From contig JAOPVO010000319.1 in the NCBI GenBank assembly GCA_025966155.1, forward strand, positions 1 through 37,761: a DNA stretch of 37,761 nt, given 5' to 3'. Origin of the DNA: Pseudonocardiales bacterium (GTDB lineage: Bacteria; Actinomycetota; Actinomycetes; Mycobacteriales; Jatrophihabitantaceae). The notes beneath the pieces are model-generated. The model was not told the origin of the DNA. It worked only from the letters and a program-made list of their open reading frames with translations, and did no database searches. A program made the position numbers and the translations under genes. Below, piece after piece: positions 30,579-36,771 of the stretch (position 1 is its first letter; each line of letters begins with the position of its first letter).

Positions 30579-32429
30579 CTACTTGGAGTCGAGCTCCGGG
30601 TTGGCCAGGTCGGCGGCGACGCGGCGGTGCGCGGCCCAGATCTCCTCGGGCAGCCCGTCGAACCCGTTCAGGTACGCCTCGCGGAAGCCCATCTCCTGGC
30701 GCCAGCGCTCGACATCGATCGTCAGCACGGTCTTCAGGTCCTCAGGGGTGATGTCGACGCCCTCGAGGTTGAGCTCGTCCTCGGTCGGGATGATGCCGAC
30801 GGGGGTCTGGCGCCCAGTGACCTCGCCGTTCTTGAGCTGCATCAGCCAGAGCAGCGGCCGCAGGTTGTCGCGGTAGCCGGGCCACAGGTAGTGCCCGTCC
30901 TGCGGGTCGCGCTGGAACCAGTTGACGTGGGCGAAGATGGGCTTCTCGGTGGCCTGGCCGATGATGTTCAGCCAGTGCGCGGCGTAGGTGCTCTCCGGGA
31001 TGGCCAGGAACGGCCGCATCGACATCGGGTCGTAGCGCAGCTGGCCATCGAGGCCGTCGGCGGCGAAGGTCGCCTCCGCGCCCAGGGTGAGCCCGTCGTA
31101 GACGCCCTCGGCGATGTCGGTGATCGCGCGGATCAGCGGCTCGCGGTCGCGGGTGCGGCCGCCGAAGATGATCCCGTCGATCGGCACGCCGCGCGGGTCC
31201 TCGAAGTCGCCCGCGACGTTGGGCACGTTAGCCAGCGTCGTGGTGAATCGGCTGTTCGGGTGGGCCCACGGCTCGTCGCTGCCGGCCGGGCGGTCGGAGA
31301 TCCGCTCGCCCTTCCAGTCCAGCCAGCCGGCGAGGTCCGTCGGGATCTCGGGCGTCTTGCCCTCCCACCAGACCTCGAGGGTGTCCTCGTTGTAGGCGAT
31401 GTTCGTGAAGATCGCCCCGGTGCCCTCGCCGATGGAGTGCAGCGCGGTGGGGTTGGTCGTCTCGTTGGTGTCCTTGGCGACGCCGAACACCCCGAACTCG
31501 GGGTTGATCGCGTAGATCTTGCCGTCGGCCGGGTCGACGCTGAGCCAGGCGATGTCGTCGCCGTAGAACGTCACGCGGTAGCGGTCGCCGAGCACGTCCG
31601 GCGCGAGCATCATCGCCAGGTTCGTCTTGCCCGACGCGCTCGGGAACCCGCCGCAGATGTGATAGGTCCGGCCGGTCTGCTTGTCCTCGATGCCGATCAG
31701 CATGAACTGCTCGGCCAGGAAAGCACCGGATGCATAGCCGTCGTAGCAGGCCTGGCGCAGGCCATGGGCGATCTTGCCCAGCAGCGCATTGCCGCCGTAG
31801 GACGAGCCGAAGTGCAGGATCGTGCGCTCGTCGGCGACGGTCACGAAGTAGCGCTGGTCCTCCGGCGTGCCCTGGCCCAGGTTCTCCAGGTCGCCGGTGA
31901 CGTGCACCGCGCGCACGAAGCGGTCGGGGTCCGCGAGGCTGTCCAGGTGCTGCGCGCCGACGCGGGCCATCCGGATCATGTGCAGGACGACGGTGCGCGA
32001 GTCGGTGAGCTCGACGCCCGCCGCGTACGGCTCGAGCGGCGATCCGGGCGGGGCCATCAGGTACGGGACGACGTACATCGTCTTGCCGGCCGAGGCGCCG
32101 CGCATGCGGTCCTCGAGCATCGGCTTCATCTCACTGGACGGGCGCCAGTTGTTGAAGACGCCCTTGTCGGCCGGGTTGCTGGTGGCAACGATCGTGCGCT
32201 CCTCGGAGCGCGCGGTGTCCTTGAAGTAGCTGCGCGAGTAGTAGACGCCATCGCTCGTCGGCAGGATCTCCCCTGCGTCCAGGCACTCCTGGATGAGGCG
32301 GGCGTCGTCGGCCGCGCTCACGACCTCTACGCGGTCCGCTCCGGTAATCGCGGCCCAGTGGGTGACATAGGCGCGGACATTCGGGTTCTGCAGTCCTGCG
32401 TGATCAAGTGCGGCGTTGACGTCTGCCAT
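30579..32429 (-). CDS. pckG: Phosphoenolpyruvate carboxykinase (GTP)
   Basis: A 616-residue cytoplasmic enzyme that interconverts oxaloacetate plus GTP with phosphoenolpyruvate plus GDP and CO2. Marks are the kinase loop HICGGFPSASGKTNLAMM, the FYGDDIAWL metal segment, GVFGVAKDTNETTNPTAL, and WAHPNSRFTTTLANVPN. The ATG at 32429 fits the family length and has GAAGGGA about 12 bases before; a longer frame starting with TTG at 32498 is less likely. A tRNA-Arg gene on the same strand and a weak DosR-like box lie upstream. In mycobacteria the enzyme can fix CO2 anaplerotically at low oxygen, which would suit the surrounding genes. Confidence 0.94.
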   Translation of the reverse strand: MADVNAALDHAGLQNPNVRAYVTHWAAITGADRVEVVSAADDARLIQECLDAGEILPTSDGVYYSRSYFKDTARSEERTIVATSNPADKGVFNNWRPSSEMKPMLEDRMRGASAGKTMYVVPYLMAPPGSPLEPYAAGVELTDSRTVVLHMIRMARVGAQHLDSLADPDRFVRAVHVTGDLENLGQGTPEDQRYFVTVADERTILHFGSSYGGNALLGKIAHGLRQACYDGYASGAFLAEQFMLIGIEDKQTGRTYHICGGFPSASGKTNLAMMLAPDVLGDRYRVTFYGDDIAWLSVDPADGKIYAINPEFGVFGVAKDTNETTNPTALHSIGEGTGAIFTNIAYNEDTLEVWWEGKTPEIPTDLAGWLDWKGERISDRPAGSDEPWAHPNSRFTTTLANVPNVAGDFEDPRGVPIDGIIFGGRTRDREPLIRAITDIAEGVYDGLTLGAEATFAADGLDGQLRYDPMSMRPFLAIPESTYAAHWLNIIGQATEKPIFAHVNWFQRDPQDGHYLWPGYRDNLRPLLWLMQLKNGEVTGRQTPVGIIPTEDELNLEGVDITPEDLKTVLTIDVERWRQEMGFREAYLNGFDGLPEEIWAAHRRVAADLANPELDSK

Positions 32430-32530
32430 GTCTGTACTTGGTCCCTTCGGTTCGGCTTCGCCCACGACCTTGAGGTCGAGAGCTGGGCTATCGGTCAATC
32501 AGGCTAGGGGTCGCGCTCAGCGGCGGTGCA

Positions 32531-32544
32531 GAGGACAACGTCCC
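32531..32544 (-). promoter_or_regulatory. Weak DosR-like box before PEP carboxykinase
   Basis: On the minus strand GGGACGTTGTCCTC holds the dyad GGAC-N3-GTCC, one base shorter in spacing than a standard DosR box, and matches 9 of 14 core positions. It lies 101 bp before the pckG ATG and 28 bp after the tRNA-Arg gene. Its bases around GACGTTG agree with the box at 26891-26904. Low confidence. Confidence 0.28.
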
Positions 32545-32572
32545 GACTGCCGGTTGCCCGAGCCGTCTGGGG

Positions 32573-32645
32573 TGCCCTCGGCCGGAATCGAACCGGCGAC
32601 GCCCGGCTTAGGAGTCCGGCGCTCTATCCCCTGAGCTACGAGGGC
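32573..32645 (-). tRNA. tRNA-Arg (anticodon CCT)
   Basis: The minus strand folds as a complete 73-nt tRNA: acceptor arm GCCCTCG pairing with CGAGGGC, D arm GCTC/GAGC, anticodon loop CTCCTAA with anticodon CCT, T arm GCCGG-TTCGATT-CCGGC and a discriminator A. The anticodon stem has a mismatch (A-G) next to the loop. CCT reads AGG codons, rare in GC-rich genomes. No CCA is encoded. It is transcribed towards pckG. Confidence 0.93.
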
Positions 32646-32722
32646 GTAGCGGGGTCAGCGTACCGATGGCCGGGGGGTTCGGGAGCGCCAAGCCCGGAAC
32701 TCGATCGTCGGGAAGCGCGCGC

Positions 32723-34141
32723 CTACCAACCGGCGGGTGCGTAGTCCTTCAGGAAGACGCCGAAAAGGTCCTCGCCGGCCTCGCCGCGCACGATCGGGTC
32801 GTACACGCGCGCTGCGCCGTCGACCAGGTCCAGCGGCGCGTGGAAGCCCTCCTCGGCCAGGCGGAGCTTCGTGGGGTGGGGTCGCTCGTCGGTGATCCAG
32901 CCGGTGTCGACGGACGTCATGAGGATGCCGTCATCGAGCATCTCCCTCGCCGACGTGCGGGTCAGCATGTTGAGGGCGGCCTTGGCCATGTTGGTGTGCG
33001 GGTGGCCGGGACCCTTGTAGCCGCGGCTGAACACGCCTTCCATAGCCGACACATTGACCACGTACTTGCGCCGTGCCGACGACGCCCGCATGGCCGGGCG
33101 CAGCCGGCTGATCAGGATGAACGGCGCGGTGGAATTGCATAGCTGCACCTCGAGCAGCTCCAGCGCGTCGATCTCATCGACCGTCTGCACCCAGCTGTTG
33201 GTGTGGTGCAGGTCCGGCAGCAGCCCGCCGGCGTCGATCGCGACGTCGGACGTCATGTGCTCCGGGGACGCCGAGCGGGCGACCAGCGCCAGCGACGTGA
33301 GGGCGTGCGGCGAGGGGTGGGCGCCGATCGATCCGGCCAGCGCGGCCGGGTGGGCATCGCTGATGTGGTCGAACGCGATCATCTCTGGCAGGACGCCGCC
33401 GGGCAGGGGCGCGGACTCGGCCTCGATCAGCGGGGCGTACGAGCCGGGGGAGCGGCGCACCGTCTGCGCCGCGTTGTTGATCAGGATGTCCAACGGCCCG
33501 GCGGCGGCGACTGAATCGGCCAGTGCGACCACCTGCGCGGGGTCGCGCAGGTCGATGCCGACGATGCGCAGCCGGTGCAGCCAATCGTCGGAGTCCGGCA
33601 TGGCCTTGAACCGGCGCACCGCATCGTTGGGGAACCGCGTGGTGATGGTCGTGTGCGCGCCGTCGCGCAGGAGGCGGAGCGCGATGTACATCCCGATCTT
33701 GGCCCGGCCGCCGGTCAGCAGCGCCCGGCGCCCGGCGAGGTCCGTGCGGGCATCGCGGCGCTGGTGGCTCAGGTGCGCGCAGTCCGGGCAGAGCTGGTGA
33801 TAGAAGGCGTCGACCTCGGTGTACGGCTCCTTGCAGATGTAGCAGGGGCGCGCCCGAAGCAGCGTCCCGGCACTGGCGCCCGGAGCGTTCGAGATCAGGG
33901 GGATGCCCGCGGTCTCGTCGTCGATGCGGCCCGGCGCGCCGGTGGCGGTGGCCGCCACGACGGCCCGGTCGGATTCCGCGACGAACTGGCGCTTGTCCAT
34001 CCGCCGCTGCTTCTTGACCGACTTGAAGATGCCCGCGGTGGCCCGCCGGATGGCGATCGCGTCGGGGTCCTCCGGGTCGAGCTCGCTGACCTGGGCGAGC
34101 ACGCCCAGCGCGACGCGCAGCTGCTCCGGGTCGATGGTCAC
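32723..34141 (-). CDS. SDR-fold protein with N-terminal zinc-binding-type extension
   Basis: A 472-residue protein. Residues 1-95 are helical and charged; Cys100, Cys103, Cys118 and Cys121 (in CYICKEPY and LCPDCAHL) form a likely zinc site. From residue 135 a short-chain dehydrogenase/reductase domain begins with the dinucleotide loop ALLTGGRAKIGMYIALRLLR; DILINNAAQTVRRSPGSY and VVNVSAMEGVFSRG follow. The catalytic YxxxK is altered: the segment GHPHTNMAKAALNML keeps Lys but has Thr in place of Tyr. A standard dehydrogenase reaction is thus doubtful. About 80 residues inserted between the NNAA strand and the Ser strand also depart from a simple SDR. The start is the ATG at 34141; the mntP stop lies 19 bp upstream. 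Confidence 0.8.
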   Translation of the reverse strand: MTIDPEQLRVALGVLAQVSELDPEDPDAIAIRRATAGIFKSVKKQRRMDKRQFVAESDRAVVAATATGAPGRIDDETAGIPLISNAPGASAGTLLRARPCYICKEPYTEVDAFYHQLCPDCAHLSHQRRDARTDLAGRRALLTGGRAKIGMYIALRLLRDGAHTTITTRFPNDAVRRFKAMPDSDDWLHRLRIVGIDLRDPAQVVALADSVAAAGPLDILINNAAQTVRRSPGSYAPLIEAESAPLPGGVLPEMIAFDHISDAHPAALAGSIGAHPSPHALTSLALVARSASPEHMTSDVAIDAGGLLPDLHHTNSWVQTVDEIDALELLEVQLCNSTAPFILISRLRPAMRASSARRKYVVNVSAMEGVFSRGYKGPGHPHTNMAKAALNMLTRTSAREMLDDGILMTSVDTGWITDERPHPTKLRLAEEGFHAPLDLVDGAARVYDPIVRGEAGEDLFGVFLKDYAPAGW

Positions 34142-34160
34142 CTGAAGATCCTAGGGGAGG

Positions 34161-34715
34161 TCAGGAGACCAGCAGCTTGATGCCGATGGCGATGAGGGCG
34201 ATGCCGCCCAGGATCTCGACCTTCTCCCCGAAGACCGTGCCCAGGCGCTTGCCGAACAGGAACCCGGCGATGCTGATGACGAACGTGACGACGCCGATCA
34301 CGACGATCGACACCAGCAGCGGCAGGCCGGCGAGGCTCAGGGTCACGCCCACGACCAGGGCGTCGATGCTGGTGGCCACGGCGAGTGCCAGCAGGGTCCG
34401 GGTGCGCAGCATGTCGCCGGCCGCCTCGGTCTCGCCTTTCGTCGACACGGCGTTGCGGATCATGTTGAGGCCGATCAGCACCAGGAGGATGAAGGCGATC
34501 CAGCCGCTGGCGGAGTTTACGAATCCCTTGAACGCATTGCCCAGCAGATAGCCCAGCAGCGGCATCCCGGCCTGGAACCCGCCGAAGAACAGGCCGACCT
34601 TGAGGGCGTCGCGCAGGACGGCTTTGCGGGCCTTGACGCCGCCGGCGATGCTCACGGCCAAGGCGTCAAGGGACAGGCTGATCGCGATGACCAGCACATT
34701 GATGAACGACCCCAC
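34161..34715 (-). CDS. mntP: Manganese efflux pump MntP
   Basis: A 184-residue membrane protein with six segments and the two conserved MntP repeats: AISLSLDALAVSIAGGVK at the N-terminus and VATSIDALVVGVTLSL in the second half, whose Asp residues lie in the transport path. It exports Mn(II). The start is a GTG at 34715 with GGGAGGA eight to ten bases before; the longer frame running to 34787 would enter the riboswitch and has no family likeness. The gene is preceded by a yybP-ykoY-type leader, so excess manganese should raise its expression. Confidence 0.93.
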   Translation of the reverse strand: MGSFINVLVIAISLSLDALAVSIAGGVKARKAVLRDALKVGLFFGGFQAGMPLLGYLLGNAFKGFVNSASGWIAFILLVLIGLNMIRNAVSTKGETEAAGDMLRTRTLLALAVATSIDALVVGVTLSLAGLPLLVSIVVIGVVTFVISIAGFLFGKRLGTVFGEKVEILGGIALIAIGIKLLVS

Positions 34716-34734
34716 GGGTGCTTCCTCCCTGCGA

Positions 34735-34768
34735 GCCGCAGGAGGAGGGGTGCACCTCGACCTGCGGC
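34735..34768 (-). promoter_or_regulatory. Expression-platform hairpin of the mntP leader
   Basis: GCCGCAGG and CCTGCGGC form an 8-bp stem around an 18-base loop between the riboswitch aptamer and the ribosome site of mntP. The loop contains CTCCTCC-like pyrimidines that could pair with the GGGAGG ribosome site. Either translation control or termination is possible; the lack of a U-run favours translation control. Confidence 0.5.
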
Positions 34769-34787
34769 AGACGAATGTCTGACACAA

Positions 34788-34930
34788 GTCGAAGGTCTCG
34801 CTACCCGCGCTGGGTGGATCTCATGCTGTGCTGGGTCTCGTGCTGGGCGCGGGCCCGGGCGCCGGGAGCGAGTCCCGCAAGGGACATGCTCCGGTATGTC
34901 GACGCTCCGGCGGGAAGCTACTCCCCTTCA
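34788..34930 (-). ncRNA. yybP-ykoY manganese riboswitch
   Basis: The minus strand holds the two conserved ends of this aptamer in the right order before mntP: GAAGGGGAGTAGC (5' side, 34917-34929) and AGCGAGACCTT (3' side, 34792-34802). AAGG and CCTT can pair to close stem P1, and GC-rich hairpins lie between. The known class senses Mn(II) and controls mntP genes in many bacteria. The exact ends are approximate. The inner part carries a longer GC-rich arm than compact members. Confidence 0.88.
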
Positions 34931-34940
34931 ACAGGGACGA

Positions 34941-34946
34941 ACTGTA
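34941..34946 (-). promoter_or_regulatory. Possible -10 element of the mntP riboswitch transcript
   Basis: The minus strand reads TACAGT about 12 bases before the conserved riboswitch start AAGGGGAGTAG, fitting a TANNNT -10 element with transcription starting near 34934. No clear -35 element is seen, as is common in actinobacteria. Confidence 0.45.
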
Positions 34947-34949
34947 CCT

Positions 34950-34983
34950 CGCAGCCGCACGGCGGGAGGGCCGCGCGGCTGCG
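34950..34983. terminator. Inverted repeat after the YflT-like gene (possible terminator)
   Basis: CGCAGCCGC (34950-34958) and GCGGCTGCG (34975-34983) are perfect complements, and GGC/GCC inside may extend the stem. It lies about 53 bp after the YflT-like gene stop on the same strand and just before the riboswitch promoter, so a terminator separating the two units is likely. Confidence 0.5.
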
Positions 34984-35025
34984 ATCTGGCTTACAGCGAT
35001 CTGGCTGGCAGCCAGCTGGCTTTAC
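34981..35025. repeat. Three tandem imperfect 15-bp repeats
   Basis: GCGATCTGGCTTACA (34981-34995), GCGATCTGGCTGGCA (34996-35010) and GCCAGCTGGCTTTAC (35011-35025) follow each other without gap. The shared core is CTGGCT. They lie between the stop of the YflT-like gene and the hairpin before the mntP leader promoter. Regulatory sites or a slippage-born minisatellite are both possible. Confidence 0.65.
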
Positions 35026-35035
35026 GGGGTCTGAC

Positions 35036-35545
35036 CTACAACTGGGGGTCGCCGACCGGGAGCTTGGCCAGCATCTCGCGGGCCTGCTCGGCGACGGTGT
35101 GCTCGACGAGCACCTCGTACCGGGTGGCCACAACCTGAGTGACGGACGTGAAGTCGCGGCGACCGCCGGTGGCGGCATAGCCGGCGATGCCGGTGATGAC
35201 GCCGAACGCTATGCCAATGCCCACGCAGGTGGCTATGACGCCGAAGAAGGCGCTGCCGTCGGCGAAGAGGCCCAGCAGGAGCCCGATGAACAGGCCCATC
35301 CAGGCACCGGAGGCGACGCCGGCAATTGCGGCCCGGGCATAGGTGAGCCGCCCGGTGATGCGCTCGACCTGCTTGAGATCAGTGCCGACGATCATGCAGT
35401 TCTGCACCGGGAACTCGTTATCGGACAGGTAGTCCACCGCGCGCTGAGCGTCGGCGTAGTCGTCGTAGACACCCAGGGAGCGCGGATATTGCAGTGCCAG
35501 GGACGGCAGCGTGAGGCCCGGTCGCCCGGCAAGTGGTCTGGTCAT
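35036..35545 (-). CDS. YflT-like (general stress protein 17M) domain membrane protein
   Basis: A 169-residue protein. Residues 20-60 read SLGVYDDYADAQRAVDYLSD, then VQNCMIVGTDLKQVERITGR, the N-terminal fold of heat-induced stress proteins like YflT/GSP17M. A glycine-rich hydrophobic hairpin follows (about residues 73-118: ASGAWMGLFIGLLLGLFA and IATCVGIGIAFGVITG), then a soluble tail with VATRYEVLVEHT. Homologues are common single genes in mycobacteria and allies; the function is unknown. AGGA stands eight bases before the ATG at 35545. Confidence 0.8.
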   Translation of the reverse strand: MTRPLAGRPGLTLPSLALQYPRSLGVYDDYADAQRAVDYLSDNEFPVQNCMIVGTDLKQVERITGRLTYARAAIAGVASGAWMGLFIGLLLGLFADGSAFFGVIATCVGIGIAFGVITGIAGYAATGGRRDFTSVTQVVATRYEVLVEHTVAEQAREMLAKLPVGDPQL

Positions 35546-35641
35546 GATCGTGTCCTACCCATTCATCGTGGGAAGCCGTATGCGGCTCCGTACCAGAGGA
35601 GCCAACGCGTGGGCGTCGCTCGATGTTTCAGGCGACGTGCC

Positions 35642-35746
35642 TCATGCGGTCGTGGCTGGTTCGCCCGATGCGTCCCGCCGTCGCGACCGCTCGCCGACCA
35701 GCGGCGTCAACACCAGGCCGACTACCGCATAGATGGCTATGGTCAT
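35642..35746 (-). CDS. Possible 34-residue single-pass membrane peptide
   Basis: A short minus-strand frame starts MTIAIYAVVGLVLTPLVGE, a plausible membrane helix, and ends in a charged tail. No ribosome site or conserved relative is known to me. It is kept only because the composition looks like a small membrane protein in an otherwise empty 230-bp gap. Confidence 0.2.
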   Translation of the reverse strand: MTIAIYAVVGLVLTPLVGERSRRRDASGEPATTA

Positions 35747-35763
35747 TGCGTCAAATCGAGGCC

Positions 35764-35769
35764 TACGAT
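35764..35769 (+). promoter_or_regulatory. -10 element of a leaderless transcript
   Basis: TACGAT lies six bases before the ATG of the small gene at 35776. In actinobacteria TANNNT at this distance usually marks an mRNA beginning at the start codon itself. No ribosome site is present, which agrees. Confidence 0.55.
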
Positions 35770-35775
35770 CGCGGG

Positions 35776-35895
35776 ATGACGGACCTAGCGACACCGGTGC
35801 GGCGCGGATGGCCGATGGATCCGGCTGAGTTGCAGCTCGACCTGGACGGTGCGCACCCGGATGGACGCGGGCTCATCGTCTCGGCGCTGGCATGA
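35776..35895 (+). CDS. Small 39-residue protein before the DUF998 gene
   Basis: MTDLATPVRRGWPMDPAELQ is followed by LDLDGAHPDGRGLIVSALA and a stop that overlaps the next start (ATGA). A TACGAT element six bases before the ATG supports leaderless translation. The tail resembles the ends of small regulatory or leader peptides but no family is recognised. It could be a coupling peptide for the membrane protein that follows. Confidence 0.5.
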   Translation: MTDLATPVRRGWPMDPAELQLDLDGAHPDGRGLIVSALA

Positions 35896-36536
35896 ACGTC
35901 GCCGGGTCCGCGCGGCATCGTGTGCATGCCGCGCCGGTGCCGACGTGGGCCGTGGCCTCGGGCCTCACCGCCCCGATTGCGCTGATCGGCGGCTGGACTG
36001 TCGCTGCGCTGGCCCAGCCCGACGGATTCGATTCGCTGCGCGACACGATCAGCGCGCTGGCCGACTACCCGGCGCGCGATCGCTGGATCATGACCGGCGC
36101 CATCGCGGTCACCGGCGTCTGCCATGCGATTACCTCCCATGGGCTGTGCCCGCCGCAGTCGTGGTCGCGGGTGGCCCTTGTGGTTGCCGGCGCCGGAACC
36201 CTTGCCGTGGCCGCGATCCCGCTGGGTCTGAGCGGCGCCGGGCACGCCGTGGCGGCGACGGCGGCATTCGGCGCGTTGGCGGTGTGGCCGGCTCTGGCCG
36301 CCCGTGATGGCGTTCTCCCCGAGGCGCTGACCCGCACCCGAACCGGGCGCGTTGCCATCGATGCCACCTCGGCCGGCTTCGTGGCGCTCCTCGCCGGGCT
36401 CGGCGCCGGTCAGCCCGCCGGCCACGTCGGGCTATCCGAGCGGGTGCTCGCCGCCGGGGAGGTTCTGGTCGTCGCGTCCGCAGTCCTCGCGGCCGCGCGC
36501 CGCCGATGGCGATCGGCTCGCTCGGCCCGCGCGTAG
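35892..36536 (+). CDS. DUF998-like membrane protein
   Basis: A 214-residue protein with about six membrane segments. Marks include WAVASGLTAPIALIGGWTVA in the first segment, then FDSLRDTISALADYPARDRW, which is the 'dp....tIS.la..g....w.m' loop of DUF998 proteins, and RVALVVAGAGTLAVAAIPLG. The function is unknown. Translation is coupled to the 39-residue gene by a 4-bp overlap. Confidence 0.8.
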   Translation: MNVAGSARHRVHAAPVPTWAVASGLTAPIALIGGWTVAALAQPDGFDSLRDTISALADYPARDRWIMTGAIAVTGVCHAITSHGLCPPQSWSRVALVVAGAGTLAVAAIPLGLSGAGHAVAATAAFGALAVWPALAARDGVLPEALTRTRTGRVAIDATSAGFVALLAGLGAGQPAGHVGLSERVLAAGEVLVVASAVLAAARRRWRSARSARA

Positions 36537-36559
36537 CCCGCCCGTCAACGTTTGGCGCG

Positions 36560-36654
36560 CCCGCCGACGCCTGGCCCGCATGCGCTTTTCCAATACGAGC
36601 CTGGTCACTCACCCCCCTGCTAACCACCCGCCGACGCCTGGCCCGCATGCGCTT
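36560..36654 (+). repeat. 28-bp exact direct repeat pair
   Basis: Copies at 36560-36587 and 36627-36654 are identical over 28 bases. Such repeats before DUF222/13E12 genes may be relics of recombination between family members, which are multicopy, or an insertion footprint. Two copies are too few to call a CRISPR array, and no cas gene is present. Confidence 0.8.
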
Positions 36655-36759
36655 AGCCCGCCCCACCGACAGTTCCGGCCGGTTCTCCACAGCTGTCAAT
36701 CCGCCGGTGCACTTGTCCACATCCCTTTACCTCCACCGAATTGTGTCGGTGGGTCGCCC

Positions 36760-36765
36760 TAAGCT
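36760..36765 (+). promoter_or_regulatory. Possible -10 element of the 13E12 gene
   Basis: TAAGCT fits TANNNT and ends six bases before the ATG at 36772, the spacing of a leaderless transcript. The GAGGG run after it is too close to the ATG to be an ordinary ribosome site. Confidence 0.4.
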
Positions 36766-36771
36766 GAGGGC

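Larger units (their letters stand above)
36537..36771 (+). other. Intergenic region with a 28-bp direct repeat
   Basis: About 235 bases without a gene. A 28-bp sequence is present twice without mismatch, at 36560-36587 and 36627-36654 (start CCCGCCGACGCCTGG, end CATGCGCTT), 67 bp apart. The spacer and flanks differ. C-rich DNA follows up to the 13E12-type gene. Confidence 0.8.

Noticed and set aside
30561-32507. Plus-strand open frame opposite PEP carboxykinase
   Set aside because: Antisense shadow: the minus-strand protein is an unmistakable GTP-type PEP carboxykinase.
34716-34787. Upstream extension of mntP
   Set aside because: The added residues are encoded by the leader RNA region between aptamer and ribosome site; the first membrane segment starts right after the GTG at 34715.
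36560-36654. CRISPR array
   Set aside because: Only two repeat copies, no third unit, no cas genes.
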